A stretch of DNA of 64,000 nt from Sphaerolaimus hirsutus (GCA_964036195.1 OZ038455.1:5287855-5351854), one strand, 5' to 3'. Counted from the first letter of the stretch, positions 1 to 10,334 are shown. Translations and numbers: made by a program. The notes: generated from the sequence alone by a model not told the origin.

Positions 1-783
1 ATAAAATCAAATCATTCAACCATGATTTTTAATTTGCATTTAAAAAAAATTTCAGTTTTCACACAAAGTCACGGTGAAAACTAGTGTGTGTAGGCACAAT
101 ATTGACCAGACATTCATATTGGTGCCACACACGCTGGATGTAGACTGTTTCGGTGTCAACTCGATTTTAGTTCAATTTAGGTCGCAGGACAATTTTCAAG
201 TGCATGTGCGGCAAAGTCAAAGATAAATTTAAATTGTCATGTGCATTTGAACATGGGTTTGCAGCCCATAAATGCAAAATTATGAAAAACGGTTGGCCCA
301 GTTGACATCCGGCCGGATGTCAACTGGTCCAACAGTTTTTCATAAATTTTTAGTTTATCAGCTGCAAAATTATGTTCAAAAGCACATGACAATATAAATT
401 CCTCTTTGCCGCACATTCACTAGAAAATCGTCCTGCGACCTAAATTGAACTAAAATTGAGTTGACACCGAAACAGGTGACATCCAGTGTGCATGGCGCCT
501 TTGCGACACAATTTATGCATGTGCCGCTATTTTCAGTGCAATACTGCGCACACGCAGTCTCTATTTTTTTCATTTTCTTTTTTGTAGTTTTACACTTTAT
601 TTTCAAAAGCGTAAAACTGGGTCATGTGGAAAGCTTTTTTACGCTTTTAGTATCTGGGTAATTTGGCCAGGAAAGCGTAACAAAGCGTAAGGGTATTTTA
701 CGAAAGCGTAAGCGTAAGCGTATATATAAATACCCATTTACCCGGGTATTTCGGGTAAGCGTAAATACGCTTTCGCAACTCTG
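1..783. mobile_element. hAT-like element, GCGTAA family (right part)
   Basis: The right end reads CGCAACTCTG at 774-783, the complement of the CAGAGTTG terminus seen in five complete copies elsewhere (for example 15565-16116). From 600 on the sequence is packed with the word GCGTAA and with CCCGGGTA/TACCCGG blocks. Inside, 125-500 is a near-perfect palindrome centred on CCGGCCGG at about 313, probably a nested MITE. The left end lies outside the window. The flank at 784 continues into a repeat known uninterrupted at 35565-35870, so the insertion is into that repeat. Confidence 0.7.
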
Positions 784-1071
784 CTTTCTACCACCCCCGT
801 AACTGGAGATACAGCCCCTTTAGTGTAGCTAATCAAGGGGGTGGTGTACTTGTTTGGGACACTGAAAACCCGGCAAAAAATTGTTGCATATAGGGCGACC
901 CACCCTGTAGTTAGTCGCCATGCCTCCCCCCACTGATACAGAGTAGAGGGATGTTACAAGTATATATTCACAAAGTTTCAGCTCTATAACCCCACCATAG
1001 CCAGAGATATAGCTTCCGAAGAGAAATAAAAAAATGGGTGGCTTACTTGACCGGGAAGGTGTTTACTTTTA
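784..1071. repeat. Arm of a long inverted-repeat element
   Basis: This stretch matches 35590-35870 directly and 33284-33439 plus 34739-34865 in inverse orientation, including the shared TGTTTGGGACAC and GGTGGCTTACTTGAC blocks. It is one arm of the palindromic element described at 33284-35868, cut on the left by the hAT-like insertion. It lies in or beyond the intron after the last visible exon of the Patched-related gene. Confidence 0.75.
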
Positions 1072-1183
1072 CTCATGAGTAAGCATGAGTAAATAACTTT
1101 TTCCCTTGAAAACTCAAAAGTGAGTATTTTTTAAAAATTTTGGCAATCGATAACGGCAATAAAATAAAGCCCAGAAAAATAAC

Positions 1184-1364
1184 CTGGCCCCGCAGTGGCA
1201 AGCACGCCAGCCACCCTGGCATTATGGCGCACTCTGGCGCCAGCACCAGAGTTGTTTTGGCGCTGACTTTCCTGGTGCGCGGTGCAGCGCCATACGTGCA
1301 GCACTATGAAAACGTCATCCATGCCAATGGCCAGAACGAGGAACGGCACCACTGCGGACATGCC
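1184..1364 (-). CDS. PTR-like gene exon 6 (sterol-sensing domain core)
   Basis: It starts after CGCAG and ends at CCAG|GTTATT. It encodes GMSAVVPFLVLAIGMDDVF, the hallmark PFL.L.iGxDD segment of Patched/NPC1/PTR sterol-sensing domains, and ends RVAGVLATAGP, where the family has R.a..L.eaGp just before the TS(L)T motif. A stretch of about 20 residues between WRCT and GARVRH is rich in Q, N and G and longer than usual. The next exon is not visible in 1-1183, which is repeat DNA. Confidence 0.85.
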
Positions 1365-4300
1365 CTGCGATTTTCGTTTTTTGGCGTGTCAGAATAGGTA
1401 GGTATTAAGTAAAATGGATGAACAATATATTAGGTAAATGAGTGATTAAGTTACCGTAAATCCTCGAATAAGTCCCCCCCCTCGAATACCCCCTTCGAAT
1501 AAAACCCCCCTGTTGCGCGCGTGAGGAAAAAGTAACCCCCCTCGAATAATACCCCCTATTTTCGATGCAACTAAGTCGTGTCACATAAAAAAAACATTTC
1601 GATGAAGCCAGACAGACCAAATAAGCAATGGTCTGATTCATCGAATGCAAAGGCAGTGCTGCGTATGCAACGTAAACACAAAAGATTGTTTTAGTTAGAG
1701 CGGCGATGTACGTACTTATGTACTGAATATTCTGAGGTAAAAACAACTCCCCCGCTCGAATAACTCCCCCTCGATTAACTCCCCCTCAAAATATTCTGAC
1801 GAAAAAATAATTCCCCCGGGGACTTATTCGAGCATTTACGGTAGTTCCATATAGAGATGGCACCATGGCGCTGGCGCCAATTGAGGGCGCCGAACGGTGC
1901 CGCTAAATGGCGCCATTGGCGCTTGGCGTCCTTTTTCTGATGTTTTTCCACGGCTAGTTCCATAAACCTCTAAGTCAGGAATACAAATTCCATTATTCAT
2001 GCAGATATCACTGCCAGTGAAAAATACATAAAACGTTTTTCACATGGATGCCTTTCCCACGCATCAAAGAGGGGCACGTTCTTGGAAGGGAGGGTAGTTT
2101 TCCCCAGTCAGCTAACAGGGGGGGGGGTATTCAAAGGGGGCAGATCCTGAGCAGGGTTGGTTTCAGTAAAATTCTTTTTACTAAAATTGTATTTTATTTT
2201 TATTAAAATTGTATTTTATTTTTATTTTATTCTTCAATTTTCCATTTTATTTTTATTTTATTCTTCAATTTTTCATTTTATTTTTATTTTATTTTTATTT
2301 TTTTATTTTAGTTCGTGACCAGGATTGATTTAAGTAAATTATTTTTACTAAAATTGTGTTTTATTTTTATTAAAATTGTATTTTATTTTTATTTTATTCT
2401 TCAATTTTACATTTTATTTTTATTTTATTCTTTAATTTTCCAACCTGATCCTGAGGGGCTTATTGGAGAATATACAGCATTCGAAAATGTTTCCAAAATG
2501 AAATCTAACACACCACAAACGCCAATCCACAGGCCATAAGCACCGCAACAGATAAAACCAGACTGGAACAAGTGCTCAGCACACCCATCGCCGCTTCCAA
2601 GCGCAAACCGGAGCCAGCCGCAATCGTGCAGAAGATGGTTAGACTGACCAGGCATACGGGAATTAATGGCATCAAGCGTTTGCCCACGTACCTGAGAATG
2701 GAGAAACGAGTGTGGTGTTACCTTCAATTGTGTGTGAAAGTTATCTCACAATTATTGGTGATGCATCAAAATTAATTATACTCCGCCGACTACATGCTAT
2801 TCTTTTTTCTGAAGGAAACACTCCATCATGACGTCATCGTTGATAAAATGAAAAATTTATTCAAAACAAAAAAAACGTTCCAGGAAAGAACATTCCTCGC
2901 TTGCTCGCGACTCCACCTATTTCTTATTAAAATATTTTTTTGTGACTGTGTATTTGGCGTCAAATTGTAATGCATACGTTTCAGATTTTTTATTTACAAA
3001 ATGAGATTCCACAGGCACCTGCGATGTACAATTTTCCATTTCTTGTGCAAATTTTTTCAACACTTTGATTTGATTCATGTCGCATGATTGGCTACAATTT
3101 TGCTTACTTCACCTTTCACAAAAACACAAACTTAAATAACAAAAAAAACGCACCAATACTCTGCTGACCATAGCTCCTCCGTAAGATAAGCTATTTTCAA
3201 ATTCTCCGGAAACCAATCTTCCCCGGAGATATCTTTCAACATTTGCACAGCCTTTGGCCACCATTGAGACCAATACTTCATTTTTTGTATTCGAAAAGTG
3301 AAAACAACACTTGTAGCTGACTGCACAGAATGCAGCGGTGTGGGATTTTTGTCGCTGGCACCCCCATCATAGTGTTCGTTTGTAGTGACACCGAGTATAC
3401 TGGACGATAGGTCAAATGTTCTGTATTAGGGTGGCGGGGGGCGGGGGGTAATTGAAAAGTTGCAGTCTATATGTGCGTTGGTGCCAAATTTATAATTGAG
3501 CAAGGATTTGACATCCTCGTATATATAGGTATACTCAGCTGACTGCATACTATGCATTTTTCTGAAGTAAACACTCTATCATGACACATCATCATCAATA
3601 TAAAAAAATCGTTCCAGCAAAAAAATCTGTTTCAGGAAAAAAATTTGTTTCACTTGAGTTTGAATTTGCCTTTTTCTTTTTAAAATATTTTTCTTTTTGT
3701 GAAAGTGCATACATAAGTATCGTACTCGCGCGTTATCGCTTAAGACATAAGTAATTTTGATCGCATACTTTGCGGTCCGCCGATTACATAAAGTAGTTTT
3801 TCACATTTAAGAAAAACTGCATTTTAGTTCATCATCACCTAGAAAACAGTTTTAGTTCAGGGAAATCAACAATAATTCCATCATTTTTCGTCGCATCTGC
3901 CTTCCTTGTACTCAAGAATATCATCGCCGGTGTATTTACATTGCAAAAATGGCTACAATTTTTCTTGTATGAGAAATTGGCACTGTGCCCATTGCCAATT
4001 GTTGCGTTGAAAGTGAATGACTCCAGCCTCCTGTATATGGCCGTGATGTTTTCTGCATATCTGAAAAGGTTCGCGATAGTAATGGAGAATACGCCAGGCT
4101 GTTGGCGCCATGGCGCCTTTTGCATTGGCGCTAGCGCCATGGTGCTATTCCATCACTAGTTTCGCTTTCACAAATGTTATATACATACCGTATTACTCGA
4201 AATACCCCCAGGGGGTTTATTATTTCGCCAGCATAATTGAGGGGGGATAATTCGAGGGGGGGGGGTTATTCGGAGGGGGGTCTATTATTTCGCCAGAATA

Positions 4301-6896
4301 TTTCGGAAATTCCCCATACGCAGGCGTAGAAAAATCGAACAATCACATAGATTTATGTGTTTACAGCAGGGTTGGTTTTATAAATATCATTTGTATACAA
4401 ATTGTATAAAAATTGTATAAAAATGTATTTTATTTTAATTTTATTCTTGTTTCATTTTATTTTATTTTATTTTATTCCAAAATGTTAATAAAATAATAAA
4501 ATGGCCCATTTTACAAAAATTGTACAGAAATTTTACAAAAAATCAGAATCTTGCATGCAAGGCCAGAAAAAATGTTATAATTAGACCTAGGTAAACATGA
4601 AAAACGTGTGACAAATGTTTCCATTACTTTGCAGAAGTTGCATGCTGTAGGTATTGTTATACTCGGCGTACATGATACTCTGCCATCGCACTGATTTATG
4701 TCTCGTGTTGGAAGCGTGCCAATGATTATCATGCAGTAGGTATTGTCAGCTAGTTGCAAGTGTTAAGTTACAATTATTGATATGAATGGTTTGCATTGTC
4801 AGTGGAAGTACTACTAGTGTGCTGGCACATTTGTAAAAATAACGTGCAAGGTGTTAATTGTCATGAAAAATATTAAGTAGAGTCAATTGACATCTCGAAT
4901 GTCAAGCAAAGTGTCAATTAACATGACAAATTTCATGCAAAGTATAAATTGTGTATCCAAATCTTATGTTTTGGTATCCAAATATTACGTTTTTGGTATC
5001 CAAATCTTATGTTTTTGTATCCAAACGTTCACATAAGATTTGATACAAAAACAACATCAAAGTTTGGATAAAAACATAAGATTTGGATACAATTTACTTG
5101 ACAGTTGCCACTTAAATTTATCTTTGTCATGACAATTGACACCTTACTTAACATTTGTCATGACAATTGACACTTTGCATGACATTTCATATGACATTTG
5201 ACACTTTATAAGGCTTGGGACTGCCCCAGTTCCGCAAATAAACAGGTTGAACCCCAAGCAACACAATAAAAATTTTTTACAAAAAAATGAATTTGTATAC
5301 AATTTTACAATAATTTTACAATAATTCAAATTTTTATACAATTTTTATTATGAAATTTTCCATTTTATTTTATTTTATTTTATTCTTAAATTTTCCATTT
5401 TATTTTTATTTTATTTTTTTTATTTTTTTCTGAGATTTTGCCAACCCTGGTTTAAAGGCATATATTACTGTATATACACAAAAACCCTTCCCTAACGTCA
5501 CTAAATCATCACTTTTAACGTGTGTTCTGCATAGTACAGATCACAAACTGCGGTATTTGTCATGTACGTTCACGTTACACTCAATTTTAGGGGGGGGGTA
5601 TTTCGAGGGTTTGGTTAATTTTTTCCTGAGCCGATATTTAGGGGGGTATTTCGAGGGGTGGTTAATTCAAGGGGGGGATAATTCGATGTAATACTGTATG
5701 CGTGAAATATATTGATGTTTTTAAAATCCGTCAGTGTAGAACTGAAGTGTTGTGTTGTGAGTGAAGTAAAAAGTGAACTTTTAAGTTTGAAATAAATTTT
5801 AATGACTTAAATATTCAAAACAATCCTGCCTCCCCCCCCCCCAAAAAAAAAAGCTACCAAAACTCACGGCAACACATCGCCATCTTGGGCTTCAGTGAAT
5901 GCCACCAGCAAAATATCAGTGGGTGCGGTCTGTTCTATTTCACCAGACTCTTCAAGCTGGTGCCACTCCCAGAGCCTGTAAAATTCTCTGTGAAATGTCA
6001 AATGTCAAATATTATGCAGAGTGTGAAAAGTTATGTAAAATGCCCTGCAAAATGGCAACCGAGTTGCCATTTTGCAAGGCATTTTACATTACTTTTGACA
6101 CTTTGCATGACATTTGACATTTTACAGGACATTTTACAGGGTCTGGGACTGGGACCTGTTTGGCACCTCGCGCCGACACTTGAAACGCCCTTTCCAGACC
6201 TCTCTGCTCGAAAAACTCCTTCGCAATTGCCGCTTCCATGTGAGATGGGACTGCGGTAGATGACCACAGGGATCGCATGCTGTCTTTTGGACGGCTGACA
6301 TTTTTTTGAGGGAAATTTTGATTTTTATATTATTTTTACGGTGATTTTTAAGCTGATTAATCTTTTGGAATGTTTTGCCAGATTGGTGAAGAACAACACA
6401 ATTCATTTTATCATACTGGAATGTGACAAAATGGTGAACCAGGCCTAATATAAGTTAACACAGAATTGTCTTGGTTTGGTGCCCTTCGGCACCATTTTCA
6501 TCGTTGTTTGTACGCCATGTTACCACTGTTTACACGATTTTATGCATTTTGGCAGGCAGCCAGCTGTGCCTTTTACTGACGACATACCTTTTTTTATTTC
6601 ATCACATGGAAAAAATCAACAAACCGTACCTTCAATTAGAGGGTACATTTTATTGGAACTTTATTGGGTACAATTGGAGGTAAATAATATGGTAGTTATT
6701 TTTATGTATTTACATAAAAAGCAACCACAAAAACTTACTGGTAAGTAAATGCACCCAATACGCCAGCAGAAATGGTAATGATAACAGAAATGACAATAAT
6801 TATATGGTCATATTTAGCTGAAAATAGCCCAATTTGGTAGAGAATTCTACATTCTTGTTTCGTGCATATCCTCTCTTTGCAAAAACATACAGCCAT
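1184..6896 (-). CDS. Patched-related (PTR/PTCHD-like) membrane protein, 5' six exons
   Basis: Six minus-strand exons (6739-6896, 6156-6279, 3839-4098, 3154-3420, 2514-2691, 1184-1364) join in one frame with no stop, giving about 389 residues that run off the left edge. The order matches the PTR family: short cytosolic N-terminus, TM1 (IIIVISVIITISAGVLGAF), LWSS...FFEQ segment, extracellular domain with a CSHFCNVN cysteine motif, then the sterol-sensing domain with GLAF...PFLVLAIGMDD. Family members are multi-pass membrane proteins of the RND/Patched superfamily, usually 800-1000 residues, linked to sterol or lipid transport and apical or cuticle functions; the substrate here is unknown. Intron phases agree at every junction (2,0,2,2,0). 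The C-terminal half is outside the window. The splice sites are my prediction and have no transcript support. Confidence 0.85.
1452..1843. mobile_element. MITE, TACCGTAAAT...CTCGAATAAGTCC type
   Basis: The terminal inverted repeats TACCGTAAATCCTCGAATA (left) and its complement at 1824-1843 (one mismatch) enclose poly-C/CTCGAATA words. It has the same plan as 11266-11682 and 62494-62913. It sits in the intron between exons 5 and 6 of the PTR-like gene. There is no coding content. Confidence 0.8.
1853..1960. repeat. GGCGC-word repeat fragment
   Basis: A short patch dense in GGCGCC and TGGCGC, flanked on both sides by TAGTTCCATA (1842-1852 and about 1955-1967), which looks like a target duplication. 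It is related to the complete element at 23565-24751 but much shorter. Confidence 0.5.
2152..2447. mobile_element. hAT-like element, AAAATA-word family, with TSD
   Basis: It begins CAGGGTTGG and ends CCAACCTG. The 8-bp duplication ATCCTGAG lies at 2144-2151 and 2448-2455. The interior is TTTTATTTTTATTTTATTC repeated, in two direct halves. It is non-autonomous and intronic in the PTR-like gene. The same family is at 4367-5449 and 27723-28707. Confidence 0.85.
2514..2691 (-). CDS. PTR-like gene exon 5 (start of sterol-sensing domain)
   Basis: The acceptor is ATTCTCAG|G and the predicted donor GTG|GTGTGT, in phase 0. It encodes YVGKRLMPLIPVCLVSL and AAMGVLSTCSSLVLSVA, two hydrophobic segments that correspond to the first helices of the sterol-sensing domain (family pattern GvLs..la...s.Gl). 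Placed before exon 6 it gives GLAFV-GMSAVVPF, matching the GiaF.aattqVlPF region of Patched with one residue fewer. The donor is weak and could be shifted. Confidence 0.82.
2776..3130. repeat. Intron with partial TATACTCGGC-type MITE
   Basis: 2776-2900 resembles the left part of the TATACTCGGCGGACCGCA repeats (CTGAAGGAAACACTCCATCATGACGTCATC style), as at 44862-45220. The rest of the intron, 2900-3153, is AT-rich with no feature I can name. Confidence 0.5.
3154..3420 (-). CDS. PTR-like gene exon 4 (extracellular to TM2 junction)
   Basis: The acceptor is TAATACAG|A and the donor TATTG|GTGCGT. It encodes 88 full codons, from TFDLSSSILGV (family: lgs.lGGV) through SVQSATSVVFTFRIQK to NLKIAYLTEELWSAEYW, the segment that precedes the sterol-sensing domain in PTR proteins. 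Both junctions are phase 2 and the codons complete properly (AGA and TGG). Confidence 0.85.
3527..3787. mobile_element. MITE, TATACTCGGCGGACCGC family
   Basis: The left end TATACTCAGCTGACTGCATA and the right end TTTGCGGTCCGCCGATTA are imperfect inverted repeats. The interior holds CATCATGACACATC and GTGAAAGTGCATA blocks shared with 44862-45220. It fills most of the intron between exons 3 and 4. Confidence 0.65.
3839..4098 (-). CDS. PTR-like gene exon 3 (extracellular domain)
   Basis: It runs from an acceptor at CCAACAG|CCT to a donor TCTAG|GTGATG. It encodes PGVFSITIANLFRYAENITA, a possible N-glycosylated stretch (NAT, NFS) and the motif CSHFCNVNTPAMIFLS, and ends FPELKLFSR. These fit the family's ectodomain (lt...l.e...l...v, then C....C..N, then i.yP). 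The acceptor lacks a pyrimidine tract; an alternative with a better tract is CCTTTTCAG|A at 4060, which would lose 38 bases and change the phase. Confidence 0.8.
4099..4159. repeat. GGCGC-word element end abutting an exon
   Basis: It reads, on the plus strand, GGCGCCATGGCGCC ... TTCCATCACTA. This is the terminal part of the TAGTGATG/GGCGC family, complete at 23565-24751. It touches the 3' end of intron 2 of the PTR-like gene. Confidence 0.65.
4186..5698. mobile_element. MITE, TACCGTATTT/CTCGAAATACCCC family, interrupted
   Basis: The left end is TACCGTATTACTCGAAATAC, and a degenerate right end (TTCGATGTAATACTGTA) closes it at 5698. Internal landmarks of the family (GTGTTCTGC.TAGTACAGATCACAAAC, TGTACGTTC) are at 5520-5580. 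A CAGGGTTGG element is inserted at 4367-5449. Confidence 0.75.
4367..5449. mobile_element. hAT-like element, AAAATA-word family, nested
   Basis: It begins CAGGGTTGG and ends CCAACCCTG. The flanks GTTTACAG (4359-4366) and GTTTAAAG (5450-5457) match at 7 of 8 bases. Its outer parts are AAAATAAAAT and TTGTATAAAA words. Its middle (4840-5225) holds AATTGACA/TGTCAAT and ATAAGATTTGGATAC words like those at 28000-28330 and 44440-44745, probably another nested MITE. Confidence 0.82.
5699..5954. other. Intron sequence without recognised feature
   Basis: AT-rich intron sequence with a C10A10-like run at 5828-5850. I see no repeat or exon here. Confidence 0.5.
5955..6155. mobile_element. MITE, GTCAAATGTC/TACAGGG family
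   Basis: The inverted ends CCACTCCCAGAGCCTGTAAA and TTTACAGGGTCTGGGACTGG surround copies of the words GTCAAATGTC and AAAATGCCCTG with a palindromic centre (GGCAACCGAGTTGCC). It lies flush against the 5' splice site of PTR-like intron 2. Relatives are at 17408-17605, 26645-26826 and 49845-50215. Confidence 0.75.
6156..6279 (-). CDS. PTR-like gene exon 2
   Basis: The acceptor is AAGACAG|C and the predicted donor AAACAG|GTCCCA, in phase 0. It encodes MRSLWSSTAVPSHMEAAIAK and EFFEQRGLERAFQVSARGAK; the family has LW.p..s....e...v...F after TM1. An alternative donor GCGAG|GTGCCA lies 11 bases upstream, but it would break the phase with exon 3. Confidence 0.83.
6280..6738. other. PTR-like gene intron 1
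   Basis: This intron runs from GTAAGT (6738-6733) to AAAGACAG (6280-6287). It shows a local CCTTCGGCACC hairpin at 6480 but no MITE I recognise, unlike the other introns of the gene. Confidence 0.6.
6739..6896 (-). CDS. PTR-like gene exon 1 with start codon
   Basis: I chose the ATG at 6896-6894 because it gives a short cysteine-containing cytosolic N-terminus (MAVCFCKERICTKQECRILY) followed by TM1, as in other PTR proteins. The next in-frame ATG would lie downstream of TM1, in exon 2. The donor TTACCA|GTAAGT is perfect. Length modulo 3 agrees with exon 2. Confidence 0.82.
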
Positions 6897-6974
6897 AATA
6901 TTTGTGCCACCTAAATATTGAGATGCAGTAGTTTTGATCACTTATAAATACAACCCATGTCAACCCAAGCTGTG

Positions 6975-7200
6975 TAAAGCTGGAACTAGAGCTCCAGCAT
7001 GTAACATAAAATGTTGACGTGAAATGTTTGACGTGAAATGTCTTGACGTAAAAAGATTTTTGAATTACAGCTATCTGACGTAAAAAGATCCAACAACATG
7101 GTGACGTGAAAAGATCCAATGACATCTTGACGTGAAAAGATTTGACGATATGTTGACATAAAAAGATTCGACAATGGGGCCACACACACTGAAACCGATC
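6975..7200. repeat. TGACGTGAAA-word repeat upstream of PTR-like gene
   Basis: About eight copies of TGACGTGAAA or TGACGTAAAA in 7010-7180, starting at GGAACTAGAGCTCCAGC. The start and the word match the palindromic element 18572-19095, so this is probably a half copy. It lies about 100 bp upstream of the predicted start codon. Confidence 0.6.
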
Positions 7201-7424
7201 ATTTAGGCATACACACATTTTCAACTGCCGAATCCGAACTGGAAAATTGCTGTTTGGGCAGCTTTAGTTCAGCATTTTAAGGGCCAGATGTTCAGCATAC
7301 AGGGACAGATTTTGATGATATTCTGGCACTTTTGGCTACACGCTGAATTTGATATTTCAGAATCTTGGTCAAAAACTGTGTCTGAATAATTTCATTTCAG
7401 CAAACCACAAAAATTTCAAAAATC

Positions 7425-7568
7425 GCTCCAGATAGGTAGATAGCTGGCTGATAGGTTGGGGGGAGGTGTTCAGGGGATAGTAGCCCAAAAGGTTCCTTTG
7501 GGATAGATAGATAGTTGAGGCATTTGGTGGGGGGGGGGGGGTTTAACCCCCCCATTGGGGACCCCTGA
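7425..7568. repeat. ATAGATAG-word element fragment
   Basis: It carries GATAGGTAGATAGCTGGCTG and GGGATAGATAGATAG with a G-run, and ends GGGGACCCCTG. This is the right end of the CAGGGGTCTCC family seen complete at 30438-30919. I did not find its left end; 7200-7425 has no recognised feature. Confidence 0.6.
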
Positions 7569-8095
7569 CCCAGGTGTTTTCAAGCTGATGAAAAATACCC
7601 CCCTGAAATACCACTATCTGGAATGAGGTACATCACTTTGTAATGAATATGACGTATTGATTGATGTCAGTTTGTGTTGCAGCTACACAGACTAGTACAC
7701 ATCTACATCGATGTCTTAATATTTATATCCTTAATATTCATATATCCTATCTTTATATATCCTTAGTTTTGGATATGCAAAACGCCACTCTTTAATACGA
7801 TCCTTACTGAAAAATAATAACCCCCCCCCCCTTGAAATACCCTCCCACAAAATCCACTCTAAAAAACCTGGGGGTATTTTGAGGAAATCAGTAAGTATGT
7901 AGATGATATAAATATTGTTCTAATGTCACATGGTCATTGTTTTGAATGTGTGTTCTGCATTGCGCGGATCACAAACCACAGCTTTTGTCATTAACGTTCT
8001 CTTTACACTAAATTAGAGGTATTTCAAGGGGGGGAGAGGTTATAAATTCATAGAGGATATTTTGAGGGGGACATATTGAGGAAATATGGTAAATA
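7569..8095. mobile_element. MITE, CTCGAAATACCCC family
   Basis: It ends ATTGAGGAAATATGGTA at 8094. The interior carries the family blocks GGTACATCA, CACACTAGTACACATCTACATCG-like sequence, GTGTTCTGCATTGCGCGGATC and poly-C words. The left terminus is degraded. Confidence 0.6.
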
Positions 8096-8439
8096 AGGTT
8101 ATAAGAGTAGTCTAATACATTGACAGTGATGTGTAACACTGTATACGTATGTGGAAGCTCATTGGCTGGATGTGATGTACTTATCATGGATTATTATTAC
8201 ACAAAAGCAAGAACAAATAGATGTTTATACTAAAAATGTCTCAAAACTAATGCAAATGCACACTTGCATACTAAAAATTACTTAATACCTAGTGTTTGAG
8301 TACTAAACTTTTTGGCTGAGGTTCTTTAAAAAAAACTGTTTTCATGCCCATTTTTTTAAATGTTTTTTTTCAAACCTTCTAAAACCTTTTTTAAACATTT
8401 TTAAAACCCCCAGCCATCCCTACAGTGAGGTCTCCAATA

Positions 8440-9088
8440 CACATACTGTATTACAAATTTTCCCCCCTTGAATAACCCCCCTGGAATTGACCCCCCTCAA
8501 AATGGGTTAGGGAAATAATAACCCCCCCCTTGAAATACCCCCCTTCGGAATGATGTACATCATGCAAGCAATGTAAATACATGATGTATTTATTACTTCT
8601 GATCTGCATCGCAGCTAGACATAGTTAGTTTGCATCTAGTTCTAGTTGACGCAAATATATCCTGTTTTGGCATATTTATTACCCGTTTTGGGTACGAAAA
8701 GTCCTACTATTTACCACGATCTTTATGAAAATTTCTGATGAAATAATAACCCCCCTTGAAATAACCCCCTCCCCCCTCAAATTTTGCTGGCGAACAAATA
8801 AACCCCCATGGGGGTATTTCGAGGTACTACGGTAGTCACTATTGTCTACTGACCAGAGTCGACGTTGTACAGAGGATACACCATATTTCCTCGAATTATC
8901 CCCCTCAAAATGCCCCCTCAAATGGGCTATGACTAAATAACCCCCCTCGAAACACCCCCCAATTGAGTGTAAAGAGAATGTCATTGACAAACTTTGTGGT
9001 TTATGACCCGAGCAATGCATAACACACGTTAAAAATTATAAAATCTGAAAAAATAAACCCCCTGGGGTATTTCAAGGAAATACGGTAA
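8440..9088. mobile_element. MITE cluster, CTCGAAATACCCC family
   Basis: Two interleaved copies with ATACTGTATTAC at the left, GTATTTCGAGGTACTACGGTA at about 8815-8835 and GTATTTCAAGGAAATACGGTA at the right end. The poly-C words CCCCCTTGAAATA recur. One copy appears inserted in the other. Confidence 0.65.
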
Positions 9089-9236
9089 TCATACTTCATC
9101 ATAGTAAAACAAATAATATGTAAAAAAGAACATTGTTTTAAATGGAAGCATCCAAAACAATTTTTTTAAACAGCACTAGATATTTTAAACAGCACTAGCT
9201 CAAGCTCACAATTTAAGTCAAGTCAAGAACGTTCAA

Positions 9237-9430
9237 CAAAAGGTGATATCAGGGGTCTCCTAGGGGGGGCTAGAGGGGACTGCCCCCCCCCCAGATGCCA
9301 CTCAGCTATCTATCCGGAAGAAAATTTTTGGCGTCTACTCCCTGAGCCCCCTGTAATTGCTTGATTTTTCTATGTCTGAGTATGGGGAATTTCCAAAAAT
9401 TTCTGGCGAAATAACAGACCCCCTCGAATA
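9237..9430. repeat. ATAGATAG element fragment and CCCCTCGAATA fragment
   Basis: 9250-9330 reads CAGGGGTCTCCTAGGGGGGG then CTCAGCTATCTATCCGG, an end of the 30438-30919 family. 9380-9430 is a CCCCCTCGAATAAGCCC fragment. Confidence 0.5.
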
Positions 9431-9434
9431 AGCC

Positions 9435-10215
9435 CACCCAGGGTTGCAGCAGAGTTCACACATTTTTTACATTCACACATTCACACATAATACATAAAGT
9501 CAACATAATAAAAATCACACACAAAAAATTCACACACTCCCATATTTTGCTGTTTTATGATGGAACAGCTTTTAACACACTATGTAACAGTGTGCTGCAA
9601 TGTGTGAAATTGTTCAGATTCACACACAGCAGAAGGTCAGTATTTAGGTCACTATAGTGCCCATCACATTACAGTGTGGGTCAAATAGCAATGTGAGAGC
9701 ATGTGTTACATTGTGAGAGCAATGTAATGTAATGAGAGTTTTAAACAAATTGGTCTTATTTGGATGGGATATGGTAGATTTCACAGTAAAGTGTGCAGTG
9801 AGTGGGGCGAGATTTAAAGTGGGATGAGTAAAATGCTGAATGCAAAGACAATTTTGTTGTATAAGTAAAGAGCTGTACAATTACATCTATACTCTATTAC
9901 ATCAAAGCACATATTAAAAAATCCCATTTTCAGGTCAATTATGTCTACATAAAGCAATATATGCATGAAATGCATTTCAATGAAAATGCAATTTGAGTTT
10001 GCCTTTTTAATGTGGGCCACCCTTCCTTTGACCCATTTGTCGTGACTGCTATGTAACATGAGACATAACAGATGCATTGACACAAGCAGTATAATTAAAG
10101 TTAAGCAATTAACACAGTGCTTGAAATTCACACGTTTTTATGTCTATTTTTTCAGCTGTGAACAGTCCAAAAATTTCACACGCTCCCAAACTCACACAAT
10201 CGTTCACACACCGAA
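9435..10215. repeat. TTCACACA-word element, probably interrupted
   Basis: 9455-9625 and 10120-10215 are dense in TTCACACA/CTCACACA, with CAGGGTTGCAGCAG at the left edge (9438) and CAGCAGCCAC at the right. The middle (9640-10110) differs and includes a GGGATATGGTAGATTTCAC block shared with 30075-30100. I read it as one word-family element with a nested insertion; exact ends are uncertain. Confidence 0.5.
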
Positions 10216-10221
10216 AACAGC

Positions 10222-10320
10222 AGCCACAAGCTTGAGCCCACCCCTCGAATTTTCCCCGCTCAAATTTTGCCGGCGAAATAATAAACCCACTGGGGTATTT
10301 CGAGGTAACACGCTATGTAG
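10222..10320. repeat. CTCGAAATACCCC MITE fragment
   Basis: It contains CCACCCCTCGAATTTTCCCC and GGCGAAATAATAAACCCA, ending GTATTTCGAGGTAACACG. Only one side of the family is present. Confidence 0.5.
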
Positions 10321-10334
10321 AAAACGGAAAAATA

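Noticed and set aside
1140-1397. Plus-strand frame over exon 6
   Set aside because: Antisense to the PTR-like exon, which has clear family motifs on the minus strand.
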